Origin: Symsagittifera roscoffensis
Taxonomy: Eukaryota; Xenacoelomorpha; Acoela; Convolutidae
NCBI RefSeq assembly: GCF_963678635.1
Contig: NC_087065.1
Coordinates: 72,923,345 to 72,987,344, forward strand
Direction of reading: 5' to 3'
DNA: 64,000 nt
This document shows, piece by piece, positions 47,393-58,521 of this stretch (position 1 is the stretch's first letter; the number at the start of each line of letters is the position of its first letter). Position numbers and translations under genes: made by a program. Below the pieces are notes generated by a model. The model saw only the letters and a list, made by a program, of their open reading frames with translations, ran no database searches and was not told the origin of the DNA.

Positions 47393-49950
47393 AACATCGA
47401 AACAATTTATTGCCTTACTACCCAAAAGAATACGCACTACGCGAACTAACTCAATTATATTCTTTCACAGGTTTAAAAGTTATTCAAAATCACCCACATA
47501 CGGAAAATGAAATAAATGAACAAAACGACATTCACCTTGAAAAACAAAATAAAAACCAACTACAACCCAAAACAATACAAAAAAGCTAGATCAAAAAATA
47601 CCTCAAAAAGAAAGGAAAAATAGAAAAATGATAGAAAAAATTATACCACAAGAACAAGTCGAGAAATCAGAACATAGAGAGTCATCACGACTTAGAAATC
47701 AACCACGTAAAAACTACAAAACATTCATCCCACAATCTAAAATATTAAAGAAAATTGAATTTCAAAAACAGCTTTAATTTTAAAATTAATAATCTTTGCA
47801 CCGCTGAAACATTTTGAACTTCATTTTTCAAAATAACATGCTGACAAACACGCAGCGATTCTAGTTCAAAATTATCCAATAGGATTCATTCAATCCGTCA
47901 CCTTCTATAACTATAACACAAACCAATTAGACGAAAGATATTAAACTCCAGGCATATCTATAACTATAACCTTACAACCTCCAGGTCAAAAATAAGCAAA
48001 CCACTCAAACTTGACAACTAAAATAAATACCACCATAATATCATAACCCTCCCTTATCTAATAACGCAAAAATCAACATTATTTTCCCAACTCAGACCTC
48101 AAAAACCCCCAACCAAAAATGATAAATTAGCCTAAAGTAAAAATACGACCATATTAATTTAGCCTAAAGTACAAAAATCTCAAAAATACCCCAGATCACC
48201 TGACAAATAAAAATAAAGCAAACAAGACATCCCGAACACCAGAAAATTCGCCCCCAACAATTTTTCACAAAACTCAACCCACTTGTCAAAAAATCGATAA
48301 ATAATTCGACCACACTTGAAAATCGCCCCAAACAACAAAAAATATTCGACCAAGAAGCCATTTCTTAAATGGTCTTCTATCGATCAGTCAATACAATTTT
48401 CAACATTTTCATAAACTTTTTAACAATACTTAAACCTTTATTCATATTTCTCTTTGATACTTTTGAAGCTTTTATAATAATTTTAATCATTTTTTGCAAT
48501 ATTTTTTAAAATTTTCTACTCCCTATTTGAAATATATCTCCAACTTTCCCAAGTCATTGACCATATTCACAGGTACGAAAACCCAAAGTTTATTTAAATG
48601 ATACGAACCATTTTTAGTAGAACAGATATTTTTTTACTATTTGTAATTTTTATAACATTTTTATCATCCCTAATATTGACAATATGCAAATGTATAAAGA
48701 AGGCAATCATAACATTTGCCTTAGCAACAATCCTTTTAATTCTTTTCCTTGAAGAATACAACAATAAACATAAATTTTTTCAACTATAGAAATCAACCAG
48801 AAAACCCTCAAAAATTGCTAACCAACAATCACACAGTCAGTCTTCACCGACATCATCCCAAGAAAACCCGACAATACCTACAATTACCCAAAACCCCCAA
48901 ACATCTACACGAATTTCTTTCCAAGATAACCCATACACTTTTGAAGAACGACACGCTCGCTTATCTGAACCATTAGGACCAGTTCAGCGACAGGCACCTC
49001 TAAGTGAACCAACATATAACTTGTACCCAACACTACCACAAGAATTAAGTAGAATAAGAAATATTAGTCAAAACCAAAATACAGTTGAAATAAATAGACA
49101 AATTATACATCCACGACGAAATAGAAATTTTCAAACCCCCCGAGTTCATTTTGATACACCCCAATCCCCATCACCAAGTACTCCAGAAAACCCAATTCGC
49201 ATATTATCGGATACCCCTACACTTTTTTCACAACGTAGCACCTCAAGTATACCCTCAGATTACTAAGGTTCAACACCAACGTCTGAACAAATACGTGACA
49301 ATCCCTTTAACCCCCTCAACCAAACATCACGACTACCATATTGGACAACACAGTCATTCACACAAGGTGAACCAATTTTAATAAATGACCCAATAGATAT
49401 TTCTACGGATACAACAACATCATCATCACTACCAGAAACATTATCAGTACCGTCAACCTCATCAATAAGCCAGATTTCACCGACGCCTTTCCCCCTAAAT
49501 TTCCCAAATAACCTCGACGCTAGATATCGAGAACAATCATCAACAAATATCCCTTTAAGATTAGATTGGAACACGTTCACAGCACCCCCACCATTATTTG
49601 GACAACATCCAGAAAGTAACCGACTCCACAATTGGGCACTCCATAGACTACAGTATAGACAAGACATCCACGAAGACATTCGTGACCATAACATCCAAAT
49701 ACTCCAATAAAATAGTCTACAATTAAAATTGGAAATCACGGTTAAACTTAACAACATTGCTTAAGATCCTTACCCATTAAACCGACCCAATATAACAGCT
49801 CAATCGCTACCACCACCATTTATAACAACTGAAGTAATATATAAATACGACAGATATACCAAAAAGACAATTGGTTACATCACTTTTTATAACCCATACT
49901 CAGGATTATCATACACATGTATATTCTAAATATATTGATACTTCTCCAAC
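47393..49950 (+). repeat. Internal duplication 1, copy 2
   Basis: Second copy of the unit, continuing into the full envelope-like gene. The integrase fragment at its start (to about 47590) has no start codon context and is a by-product of the duplication. Confidence 0.9.
48598..49929 (+). pseudogene. ORF-A, copy 2 (frame uninterrupted by indels)
   Basis: Here the hydrophobic N-terminus and the long polar part are in one register for 444 codons, broken only by a TAG at 48787 and TAA codons matching those of copy 1. Because the membrane part and the polar part join in this copy, I treat them as one gene. Its final codons (CIF then TAA at 49927-49929) overlap the envelope start codon at 49917 by 13 nt in another register, a compact arrangement typical of viral genomes. 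The alternatives are two separate small genes, or a mainly spliced message in which the stops are removed. I see no suitable donor-acceptor pairs around each stop. Confidence 0.5.
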
Positions 49951-52505
49951 TCCTTTTTCTAATAATCTCCGATCAGAACACAAATCCTTCTCCCCGCACA
50001 GGACCCCAGGACTTATTAGTAACACACTACGATTGTGAAGAAAATGAACAAAAAACACTACACAAATATGCAATAAATCAAGTATCACAATGCGAAACGG
50101 AACCACAAGCTATAGAAACTACAAACGTAATAGCGACACTGTATTCAAAAGCCCGAGCAACAACAGTCATAGGATATAAATTTACAGCAACATTTTCCGA
50201 AAAGAAAGTACATTGTTCACAAGTTTCAAACGGAAATAAAAACCGACTTGACCACGAATCATTCTACCAAAGTAGTATAGAACGACTTCTAAATCTAAAT
50301 CCCGATGATTGTAAAAACGAGCTACTCAGATTAAACATCACAAGAAATAAAAACACCGACAGAAAAATAGTATATTTTCAAGTCTTTGCCGATTCTGTAC
50401 ATCAAGCAGAACTTGAAAGATATGAAGGACATATAAAACTAGATGAAAAATACCCATACAACGGCGCACACGGAAGATTAACTTATGACATAAACGATAA
50501 GCACTGGATACCACACATTGGTATAAATAATCCATCAAACTGCAAAGCAGACAAAAAAAATAAAGGATATTAAGAAATAATGTTTTTCGATTGGAAAATA
50601 CAACTCGAAAAAATACAACTCACACGAGATTTATCCGACAACACAATGATCTATCAAGGAATTAGACTACCTTGTAAAAACGATCAAGGTTATTGTGATC
50701 CTACAACACGGACACAAGCAACAATTGTTTGGTTTCCCGAAGATACATGCACAACATTTCAAGTAGCAAAAATACACGCTCGAATGATAAAATTTCACGA
50801 AAAATATTTTATACAATCAATTCCATATGAACAAGTCCATCCATCACGAAAACAAAGTACTGATTTTCGAAATCTTCATAATATAGAAAATAAATTAACA
50901 CGTTTCCAAATATATCAAGAAACGGAATCGCATCAAATACAGAAACCCACTTCACAAAACACAATATTCTGAAATATTAGTTGAATACGAAAAAGGTTTC
51001 GACATAACCACTGGAAAAATAAAAATTGACCCATATGCCACAGGTCACCCTCTACACGAAGGAACATCATATATACCAGTTAACTTTCAAAAAAGTAATG
51101 GTCAACCTGGTGGACACCTAAAGCCACATGACACTAGAAGCACATGTTTACAAGAACTATCACTAATGAATAATTCTTAGTTTGGTAATATCCACTATGA
51201 TATCCACTTAGATATGAAGTTAGACTACACGATTAGTCGAATTTTTCAAGAAATGTCACTCTCCGAATTAGAAGCACTTCACCAACTATGCGAATTAGAA
51301 AGGACACAAATCCTACAATCACTTGCACTAGCAGTATTAAAAATACCCTACGCAGGATATTTATTGTCAGGAAATAGATCAAATTTTCTAGACTACGAAA
51401 GAAACATTTTATGGTTTAATACTTGTACCAAAAAAGTATCACCACTATATGTTTTTGAAGATAAACGATGCTATAAAAGAATCCCTATCTTTTATAAAAA
51501 TAAAGTACATTTTGTTGACACACTTTCAAGACGAACATATTTTTGGGATACCGCAGTCCCATGTGGATCAGAAAATAGCCACAATGTAGTACAATTGAAC
51601 CCTGATGAAGATAAATTTTATCTTCTTACCCCATACCCCACGTTAATGCAATCACTCAAAAAATTTTCACCCGAAAGCATCAGAGCTATTGCTCGTAATC
51701 CAAATATTGATTTACAATCAATTGGAATATATTCAAAATCAGATATCCAACACCACATTAGAACACAAATGGACACTATACAAAGACAATCAATTGACCA
51801 AAATTTACGCAAACTTGCCGAAACCGCAGGATTTGCAGATATTTATACAAAAGTTTATAGCGGATATTTTAAAGACATTAAAGACTATATATATATATAT
51901 CTAAACGGTGAAAAATACAGACCACAAGATATTTCACCTATAAATATTTTTAGCTTTGTTACACTAAAAAATGAAATTCTCGATTTTCTAGGATGGCCCT
52001 ATTACATCTTAGAAAAATCAACTATCCTATACGCAATGTTTAACTTTATAGGATTTCTCTTTCACTTTTAAAAGGAATCTATAACACATGCGCTATACAC
52101 ACACAAGTAAATAGACAAACAAGTGTAGCACGCATACTATTTGCAGAATTTTTTGGAATTTTTTCATCATCAATAAACAAAATTCTTCTAGACGCACAAA
52201 TAAAAGAATATAATACAAAAATAGCGACAAGACAGAACACATACGACGAAGAACATAATAACATAAAAGTAACACCTACCGCACCCCAGTTGCCACCCCT
52301 ACCACAAAACCATCCATTATCCTTAGTCCCACGTAATTTTCGAAACCTAGCAATAACACATAACCCAAATTTTAGACCAAACATATCGCAAAGTCCCATA
52401 CAACATATAATGACACATCATTCACAAGATGATAATACATATGAACAAATTATAGAACAACCCCATACCACCGCTTTTCAGTCTCAAAATAATCATTTTT
52501 TTTAG
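49917..52505 (+). pseudogene. Envelope-like glycoprotein gene, interrupted
   Basis: It begins with a signal peptide (MYILNILILLQLLFLIIS) followed by a Cys-containing ectodomain. Characteristic words are LPCKNDQGYC, IVWFPEDTC, HQLCELERTQILQSL and NTCTKKVSPLYVFEDKRC. A hydrophobic stretch near 52000-52200 is the likely membrane anchor, followed by a Pro-rich tail. This copy is broken by a TAA (50571), a register change near 50960, a TAG (51178) and another register change near 52065. The reading spans about 860 codons. The pattern of conserved Cys and the text around LPC...YC...VWFPEDTC remind me of envelope genes captured by invertebrate LTR elements from negative-strand RNA viruses (chuvirus type), but I cannot confirm this without a search. 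Role, if intact: membrane fusion and spread between cells. Confidence 0.7.
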
Positions 52506-52511
52506 CCCACG

Positions 52512-54320
52512 ATGAGCCGACAACTTGGATCCCTACACCGCTCAAATTCCCATCCAACCAACCTCCACACTCCAATCCCAATAATCCCACTTTTTGTTTT
52601 CCCGCCACCCGATTTTCCAACTATTAATATATCATCAAACATGAATTCGGATACTTATTCAGATATTTCAGTTTTATACTCCATTTCACAACTTAATAAC
52701 CCTAATATTGAAACCCCTGACGAATTTGCAGACTCCGAATCATCTCCATCCAATAATTTTCAAACCAACTCCTCAGTTTTTTCAAAACCCCCTTTTCAAC
52801 CGATCCCACTAAATAACCCACTCCCATCCGTTTCCACTCCTTCTTATGCTTCACAAGTAACCCCAACCTATTCTCCATTTCATTTCGACCGATCATCTAA
52901 TTCTCCAGATACCCCCCAAATCTCCCAGGAACTCGATAATTTTATCACCCTACAACAACAGCTAATACACCCTAACATCCTCACTATAAATCAAATTTCA
53001 TCCACAATAGAATCCTCAAACCCACCTACTCCCACACCCTCCTCAGCTTACACTGCATCATTCGCACAATCATCCACATCCACCGAATCATCAAATATTA
53101 CTCACCGAGCTTATCGCACTTTTAAAAGAAAATTACCAAACCATCCATTCCCGACCAAACCAGGAACAGCCTGCGAATATATTAATCATCCACACCACAC
53201 CAACACGAAAGATTTTCTAGCAATCACCTTACCTTCATTCCCACAATATACTTTAAACACACCTAACGACACTAACGACACACGTAGTTTTGTAGATGAA
53301 CAAGTTTTAATGCCAACACTTCATTGGACAGCATATTACCATTTTACTAATCCCCTTTGCCTGCCACTATCTAATACTCATAAAGATATAGAAAAGAATA
53401 AAGATATGCTGTATAGACTCACCGCAACACTAACACCTCAACAATTTACTTATATAGGATATAAAAAATCACTAAAAACAATCACTGCACCACGAGCTAA
53501 CGAATTTACAATAGAATATTACGACCATAATATCATCCGAACTAATCAAGACCAATTTCTAGATGACGACCGCTTCGCTAACCCACAACTAACAGAATAA
53601 TTCTTCGTCAAAACGTCATATGTATTCACACTTAATATTTTTGATAGAAAATATGATCACATCATTTCTGAAGCACTAACTGATATGCAAGCTTACGAAA
53701 GTTTTAAAGAAAAGTTTCAATTATTTTCACTAACCTTTCACTTCCTTGCACCACATGAACGCGATTTGCACTGTTCACACGACATTATGTTACGCACTAA
53801 ACAGACTCACACATATACATACTATCGCTTCATACAAAATCATTTTGATCTACATACTCCATCAAGACAACCACACCATCGTTTTCAGTTTCTTAACTCC
53901 AATTACACTTCACCATTTTTTCTTAATTTCACCAATTGCATCAAAGATACTAACCTCCACGGCATCCTCCGCAATTATGACCCAGTAACACAAATGTATA
54001 TATTTTGTCCCATCACGAAGACCTTTAATGCCGAAGAATCCAGACCCTTCATTATCCCACATGAATTTATCCAACCTATAGAAATCCCTATATTAGAATT
54101 TATTCACAATACTAAATAAAATCACAAAATATATAACCTCATTCAAAACACACCTTATGAGTTTGCAGTAGGCACCGAAGAACTAAAAACCATTGAAGCA
54201 CTTCAATTGCTTTGGCCACTGCTCCAAACTAAAAACATCATTCGCATACTAGCAAAATTACTAACAAATTCAGACGTAATACGCGACATCTTTCCCCACG
54301 GCTTTTTCCCAGACGATTAA
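52512..54320 (+). pseudogene. ORF-X, copy 1 (premature stop)
   Basis: Same gene as 54780-56588 but with TAA at 53598-53600 where copy 2 has CAA (Gln). The rest of the frame stays open from 53601 to 54119. The ATG lies six bases after the envelope TAG stop, and that TAG ends a run of T (TTTTTTTTAG), so the envelope stop may double as a 3' splice site for an ORF-X message. Most differences from copy 2 are single substitutions, so the duplication is recent. Confidence 0.7.
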
Positions 54321-54323
54321 CAG

Positions 54324-54408
54324 GTAAGTATAATTTAAAAATATTCTTAACTAATAAATTTAAGTTACTACTAACCATTCTTTACTCATGTTTCTTTTAC
54401 ATTTTTAG
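54324..54408 (+). other. Candidate 85-nt intron, first copy
   Basis: CAG/GTAAGTATAATTT donor, TACTAAC branch-like motif, TTTACATTTTTAG acceptor. It lies three bases after the ORF-X frame's final TAA. The same intron recurs at 56592 and 58437. Confidence 0.6.
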
Positions 54409-54779
54409 TCTTCATACCACGATCATCTGCAAAAAAAAACAGAAAAGAAAAATAAAAAATAAACTTGTTAAAATTTTTCTAAACTTCATTCACATTTTAC
54501 ACAAGTTATCTGATAAAATTCATACCAAATGTAGTAAATTAATCTATAAATTATTCCCCCATAAAGCAGTAAATTTAATTATGATGAAAGTTTATAACTT
54601 TAAGTTTCCCCCAACACTAGCAGTAAGATTGAAATTCGCAAATTCGCAAACATATCGCAAAGTCCCATACACCGTATAATGACACATCATTCACAAGATG
54701 ATAATACATATGAACAAATTATAGAACAACCCCATACCACCGCTTTTCAGTCTCAAAATAATCATTTTTTTAGCCCACG

Positions 54780-56588
54780 ATGAGCCGACAACTTGGATCC
54801 CTACACCGCTCAAATTCCCATCCAACCAACCTCCACACTCCAATCCCAATAATCCCACTTTTTGCTTTCCCGCCACCCGATTTTCCAACTATTAATATAT
54901 CATCAACCATGAATTCGGATACTTATTCAGATATTTCAGTTTTATACTCCATTTCACAACTTAATAACCCTAATATTGAAACCCCAGACGAATTTGCAGA
55001 CTCCGAACCATCTCCATCCAATAATTTTCAAACCAACTCCTCAGTTTTTTCAAAACCCCCTTTTCAACCGATCCCACTAAATAACCCACTCCCATCCGTT
55101 TCCACTCCTTCTTATGCTTCACAAGTAACCCCAACCTATTCTCCATTTCATTCCGACCGATCATCTAATTCTCCAGATACCCCCCAAATCTCCCAGGAAC
55201 TCGATAATTTTATCACCCTACAACAACAGCTAATACACCCTAACATCCTCACTATAAATCAAATTTCATCCACAATAGAATCCTCAAACCCACCTACTCC
55301 CACAACCTCCTCAGCTTACACTGCATCATTCGCACAATCATCCACATCCACCGAATCATCAAATAGCACTCACCGAGCTTATCGCACTTTTAAAAGAAAA
55401 TTACCAAACCATCCATTCCCGACCAAACCAGGAACAGCCTGCGAATATATTAATCATCCACACCACACCAACACGAAAGATTTTCTAGCAATCACCTTAC
55501 CCTCATTCCCACAATATACTTTAAACACACCTAACGACACTAACGACACACGTAGTTTTGTAGATGAACATGTTTTAATGCCAACACTTCATTGGACAGC
55601 ATATTACCATTTTACTAATCCCCTTTGCCTGCCACTATCTAATATTCATAACGATATAGAAAAGAATAAAGATATGCTGTATAGACTCACCGCAACACTA
55701 ATACCTCGACAATTTACTTATATAGGATATAAAAAATCACTAAAAACAATCACTGCACCACGAGCTAACGAATTTACAATAGAATATTACGACCATAATA
55801 TCATCCGAACTAATCAAGACCAATTTCTAGATGACGACCGCTTCGCTAACCCACAACTAACAGAACAATTCTTCATCAAAACGTCATATGTATTCACACT
55901 TAATATTTTTGATAGAAAATATGATCACATCATTTCTGAAGCACTAACTGATATGCAAGCTTACGAAAGTTTTAAAGAAAAGTTTCAATTATTTTCACTA
56001 ACCTTTCACTTCCTTGCACCACATGAACGCGATTTGCACTGTTCACACGACATTATGTTACGCACTAAACAGACTCACACATATACATACTATCGCTTCA
56101 AACAAAATCATTTTGATCTACATACTTCATCAAGACAACCACACCATCGTTTTCAGTTTCTTAACTCGAAATACACTTCACCATTTTTTCTTAATTTCAC
56201 CTATTGCATCAAAGATACTAACCTCCACGGCATCCTCCGCAATTATGACCCAGTAACACAAATGTATATATTTTGTCCCATCACGAAGACCTTTAATGCC
56301 GAAGAATCCAGACCCTTCCTTATCCCACATGAATTTATCCAATCTATAGAAATCCCTATATTAGAATTTATTCACAATACTAAATAAAATCACAAAATAT
56401 ATAACCTCATTCAAAAATCACCTTATGAGTTTGCAGTAGGCACCGAAGAACTAAAAACCATTAAAGCACTTCAATTGCTTTGGACACTGCTCCAAACTAA
56501 AAACATCATTCGCATACTAGCAAAATTACTAACAAATTCAGACGTAATACGCGACATCTTTCCCCACGGCTTTTTCCCAGACGATTAA
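54780..56588 (+). CDS. ORF-X, copy 2, large protein of unknown function
   Basis: 535 codons to a TAA at 56385-56387, then a further 66 codons open in the same frame to TAA 56586-56588. The extension reads like protein (YEFAVGTEELKTI, then LLQTKNIIRILAKLL). Residues 1-215 are Ser/Thr/Pro/Asn-rich (low complexity, probably disordered). Residues 215-535 look globular: RTFKRKLPNHPFPTKPGTAC, FVDEHVLMPTLHWTAYYHFT, KTITAPRANEFTIEYYDHN, LFSLTFHFLAPHERDLHCSH. No transmembrane segment or signal peptide. I recognise no family. It starts MSRQLGSLHRSNSHPTNLHT. It could be an accessory or regulatory protein of the element, or a captured host or viral gene. Confidence 0.65.
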
Positions 56589-56591
56589 CAG

Positions 56592-56676
56592 GTAAGTATA
56601 ATTTAAAAATATTCTTAACTAATAAATTTAAATTACTACTAACCATTCTTTACTCATGTTTCTTTTACATTTTTAG
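56592..56676 (+). other. Candidate 85-nt intron, second copy
   Basis: Same donor, TACTAAC and acceptor, same 85-nt length. Further downstream a second acceptor is visible: TACTAAC at 56932-56938 followed by a pyrimidine-rich run and CGCACAG at 56960-56966. The donor may therefore be used with two alternative acceptors. Confidence 0.6.
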
Positions 56677-57237
56677 TCTTCATACCACGATCATCTGCAA
56701 AAAACAGAAAAGAAAAAAAAAATAAACTTGTTAAAATTTTTCTAAACTTCATTCACATTTTACACAAGTTATCTGATAAAATTTATACCAAATGTAGTAA
56801 ATTAACCTATAAATTATTCCCCCATAAAGCAGTAAATTTAATTATGATGAAAGTTTATAACTTTAAATTTCCCCCAAAACTAGCAGTAAGATTGAAATTC
56901 TATGTAATAAATTGATAAAATGAAAATGCAGTACTAACCTTTTGATATTTTCATTCACTCGCACAGGAATTCTATCTAAACTCGCACAGCTCGCCCACAA
57001 AGAATTGTTTAAATAATGATTTTAAGTTTCAAGTTTTCATACTCAACAACTCTAACACACGATAACAAGTTTCAAACTTTCCTTTAACCCGGTTGGAAAG
57101 GAATTATATACTAAACCAAACTAACCAACGCAGCTTACTAAACACCACAAATCATAAAATAACAGCATGACTAAGAAAAGAAAACCAACGGTATCCAAAC
57201 CGGATTAACCCAGTTTAAAACTGGATAATTTATTCTT

Positions 57238-57480
57238 TTGAAGACTATTAAAAAGTCTAAGAAAGAAATAATAAAACACAAAAAAGTCGAAAGACAAACC
57301 CATAACAAAAACAATTTGATTTTTGGAAAAAGGACACAACCAAAGAAACATAAGAAAGACCAACATAAACCCAACATAAAACGTTATCACATAACAGGAC
57401 CTCTCAAAGAAACCGCACGAAACCATACTCCCACTCCTGGCCTAACCCACCAGAGAGGACGTCCTGAGCATGCTCTATAG
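57238..57480 (+). CDS. Small Lys/Arg-rich frame in the 3' block
   Basis: 80 codons, no in-frame ATG at the start (opens at TTG). Very basic: KTIKKSKKEIIKHKKVERQ, then KRTQPKKHKKDQHKPNIKR. In the second block (59084-59311) the same frame changes register after KRYH through a small deletion. A basic protein after spliced exons would be reminiscent of retroviral RNA-binding regulators, but A/G-rich sequence alone can produce this composition. Low confidence that it is translated. Confidence 0.25.
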   Translation: MKTIKKSKKEIIKHKKVERQTHNKNNLIFGKRTQPKKHKKDQHKPNIKRYHITGPLKETARNHTPTPGLTHQRGRPEHAL

Positions 57481-57515
57481 CCGGCCTAACCCACCGCGCT
57501 ACATCCACGCTTTGT
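57425..57515 (-). other. tRNA-like sequence in the 3' block
   Basis: On the minus strand GTGGATGTAGCGCGGTGGGT followed by TAGGCCGGCTATAGAGCATG resembles a D-arm/A-box and anticodon arm. No good B box follows. It is repeated at about 59270-59360. Possibly an incorporated SINE fragment. Confidence 0.25.
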
Positions 57516-57719
57516 GACCACACTTCTATTTTTAATAAGAGGTACTCAAGGGTGAGTAACTCTTCAAAATAACCGAACTAAAACAAAATGCTTTTGTGAA
57601 AACAACTAACTAAATTCATAATTAAAAAACCGAACTAATAAAAATTTTATAAAATGTAAATCATACCTTGCAGTATATAGATCAACACACAACAACAAAG
57701 ACCAACATCGAAAGACAAA

Positions 57720-58050
57720 ATGACCCCACTACACTCGAACAAGAATGGCTAACCACAACCGATATGCCGTCCACAATCACAACTCAAAGGATTTAGATTA
57801 CGACTTGACTTCGCAGAAAAGGACTTCATTGAACTAGACCAATGACCACCTCGATGTTCAAGTATACGTACAGATCCGAGTTACAAGGCATCCCTTCCAC
57901 ACACAATCTCCACGCCATTCCCAGACGAGGATGAACACAAAACAAGTTCTCTACATAATACAGAAAAACCCGTCATAGCAAACCATTTTGAAATCAGACT
58001 GATTTCATTGGGAAACACAGTCGTTGTCACAAGAAGACACAACGATTGAT
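57720..58050 (+). pseudogene. Coding-like frame at the end of the 3' block
   Basis: One register reads like protein from an ATG at about 57720 (MTPLHSNKNG) to a TGA at 58048, interrupted by a TAA near 57753 and a TGA near 57843. Recognisable tracts are QLKGFRLRLDFAEKDFIELD and HFEIRLISLGNTVVVTRRHN. The second copy (about 59563-59893) has the same stops. Function unknown. Confidence 0.3.
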
Positions 58051-58193
58051 GCCCCTAACTCCAGCGTCCTGGAACTTCTCTAACAAGAGGAACCGGACAA
58101 GAATACGATGTTCGCCAAATACCAACGTTCATCATCCATCCTTTGAATTGCAGAAAGATAATTCTAAAAACAACTCTGTAAAACCCGGATGGG

Positions 58194-58426
58194 TGGAACC
58201 TGATCTAAACTATATTTTATGATTGGATAAATTAGATATTTTACCACTGTATAGTATTTAATATTAACCAATCATGATCCATCTAACTAACAACCCACTT
58301 ATTTGTAAGTGCTGAAACTACTTGTAATTTCAGCACCAGAGAGATTTGAATTTAACTTAGAAATTAGTTGTCTCTCCAAGAGAACTTCAGCAGCCGCAAC
58401 AAACCAGTATACCCTAGATCTATTGA
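58194..58426 (+). repeat. Truncated internal LTR
   Basis: Contains LTR positions 1-233 and then breaks at TCTATTGA into GATTAACAGGTAAG. It cannot act as a 3' end as it stands, but it retains the stem-loop (one substitution: GAAACTAC for GAAATTAC). Confidence 0.95.
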
Positions 58427-58436
58427 CGATTAACAG

Positions 58437-58521
58437 GTAAGTATAATTTAAAAATATTCTTAACTAATAAATTTAAATTACTACTAACCATTCTTTACTC
58501 ATGTTTCTTTTACATTTTTAG
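58437..58521 (+). other. Candidate 85-nt intron, third copy
   Basis: Follows the truncated internal LTR directly, with donor, branch motif and acceptor all kept and the same 85-nt length. Confidence 0.6.

Larger units (their letters stand above)
52379..54635 (+). repeat. Internal duplication 2, copy 1
   Basis: Unit of about 2.27 kb from the envelope C-terminal tail (ACATATCGCAAAGTCCCATAC) through ORF-X and the 85-nt intron. It is followed after about 10 bases by copy 2. Copies differ by scattered substitutions. Confidence 0.9.
54646..56902 (+). repeat. Internal duplication 2, copy 2
   Basis: Second copy, from which the 3' block continues. It carries the intact ORF-X frame. Confidence 0.9.
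56583..58426 (+). repeat. Internal duplication 3, copy 1 (3' block plus truncated LTR)
   Basis: Offset to the next copy is 1843 bp. It runs from the end of ORF-X (GATTAACAGGTAAG) through the 3' block and includes the first 233 bases of an LTR (58194-58426). Confidence 0.9.

Noticed and set aside
47393-47590. Second integrase gene
   Set aside because: Only the last codons of the integrase are present, placed there by the tandem duplication.
46686-49757. Two identical 164-codon minus-strand frames
   Set aside because: They are the antisense of the ORF-A polar region (Ser/Trp/Val-rich shadow), identical only because of the 2.58-kb duplication.
51886-51902. ATATATATATAT run in the envelope gene as a frameshift hotspot or microsatellite of note
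   Set aside because: The frame reads straight through it (YIYIYL), and the run is too short to claim more.
56014-56256. Overlapping frame inside ORF-X as a hidden gene
   Set aside because: It also occurs in copy 1 only because of the recent duplication. Composition is the off-frame shadow of ORF-X.
37326-56588. An altered genetic code in which TAA/TAG encode Gln
   Set aside because: In-frame stops are few compared with the very many CAA codons, long frames contain none, and the duplicated ORF-X shows CAA in one copy and TAA in the other. Point mutation explains this better.
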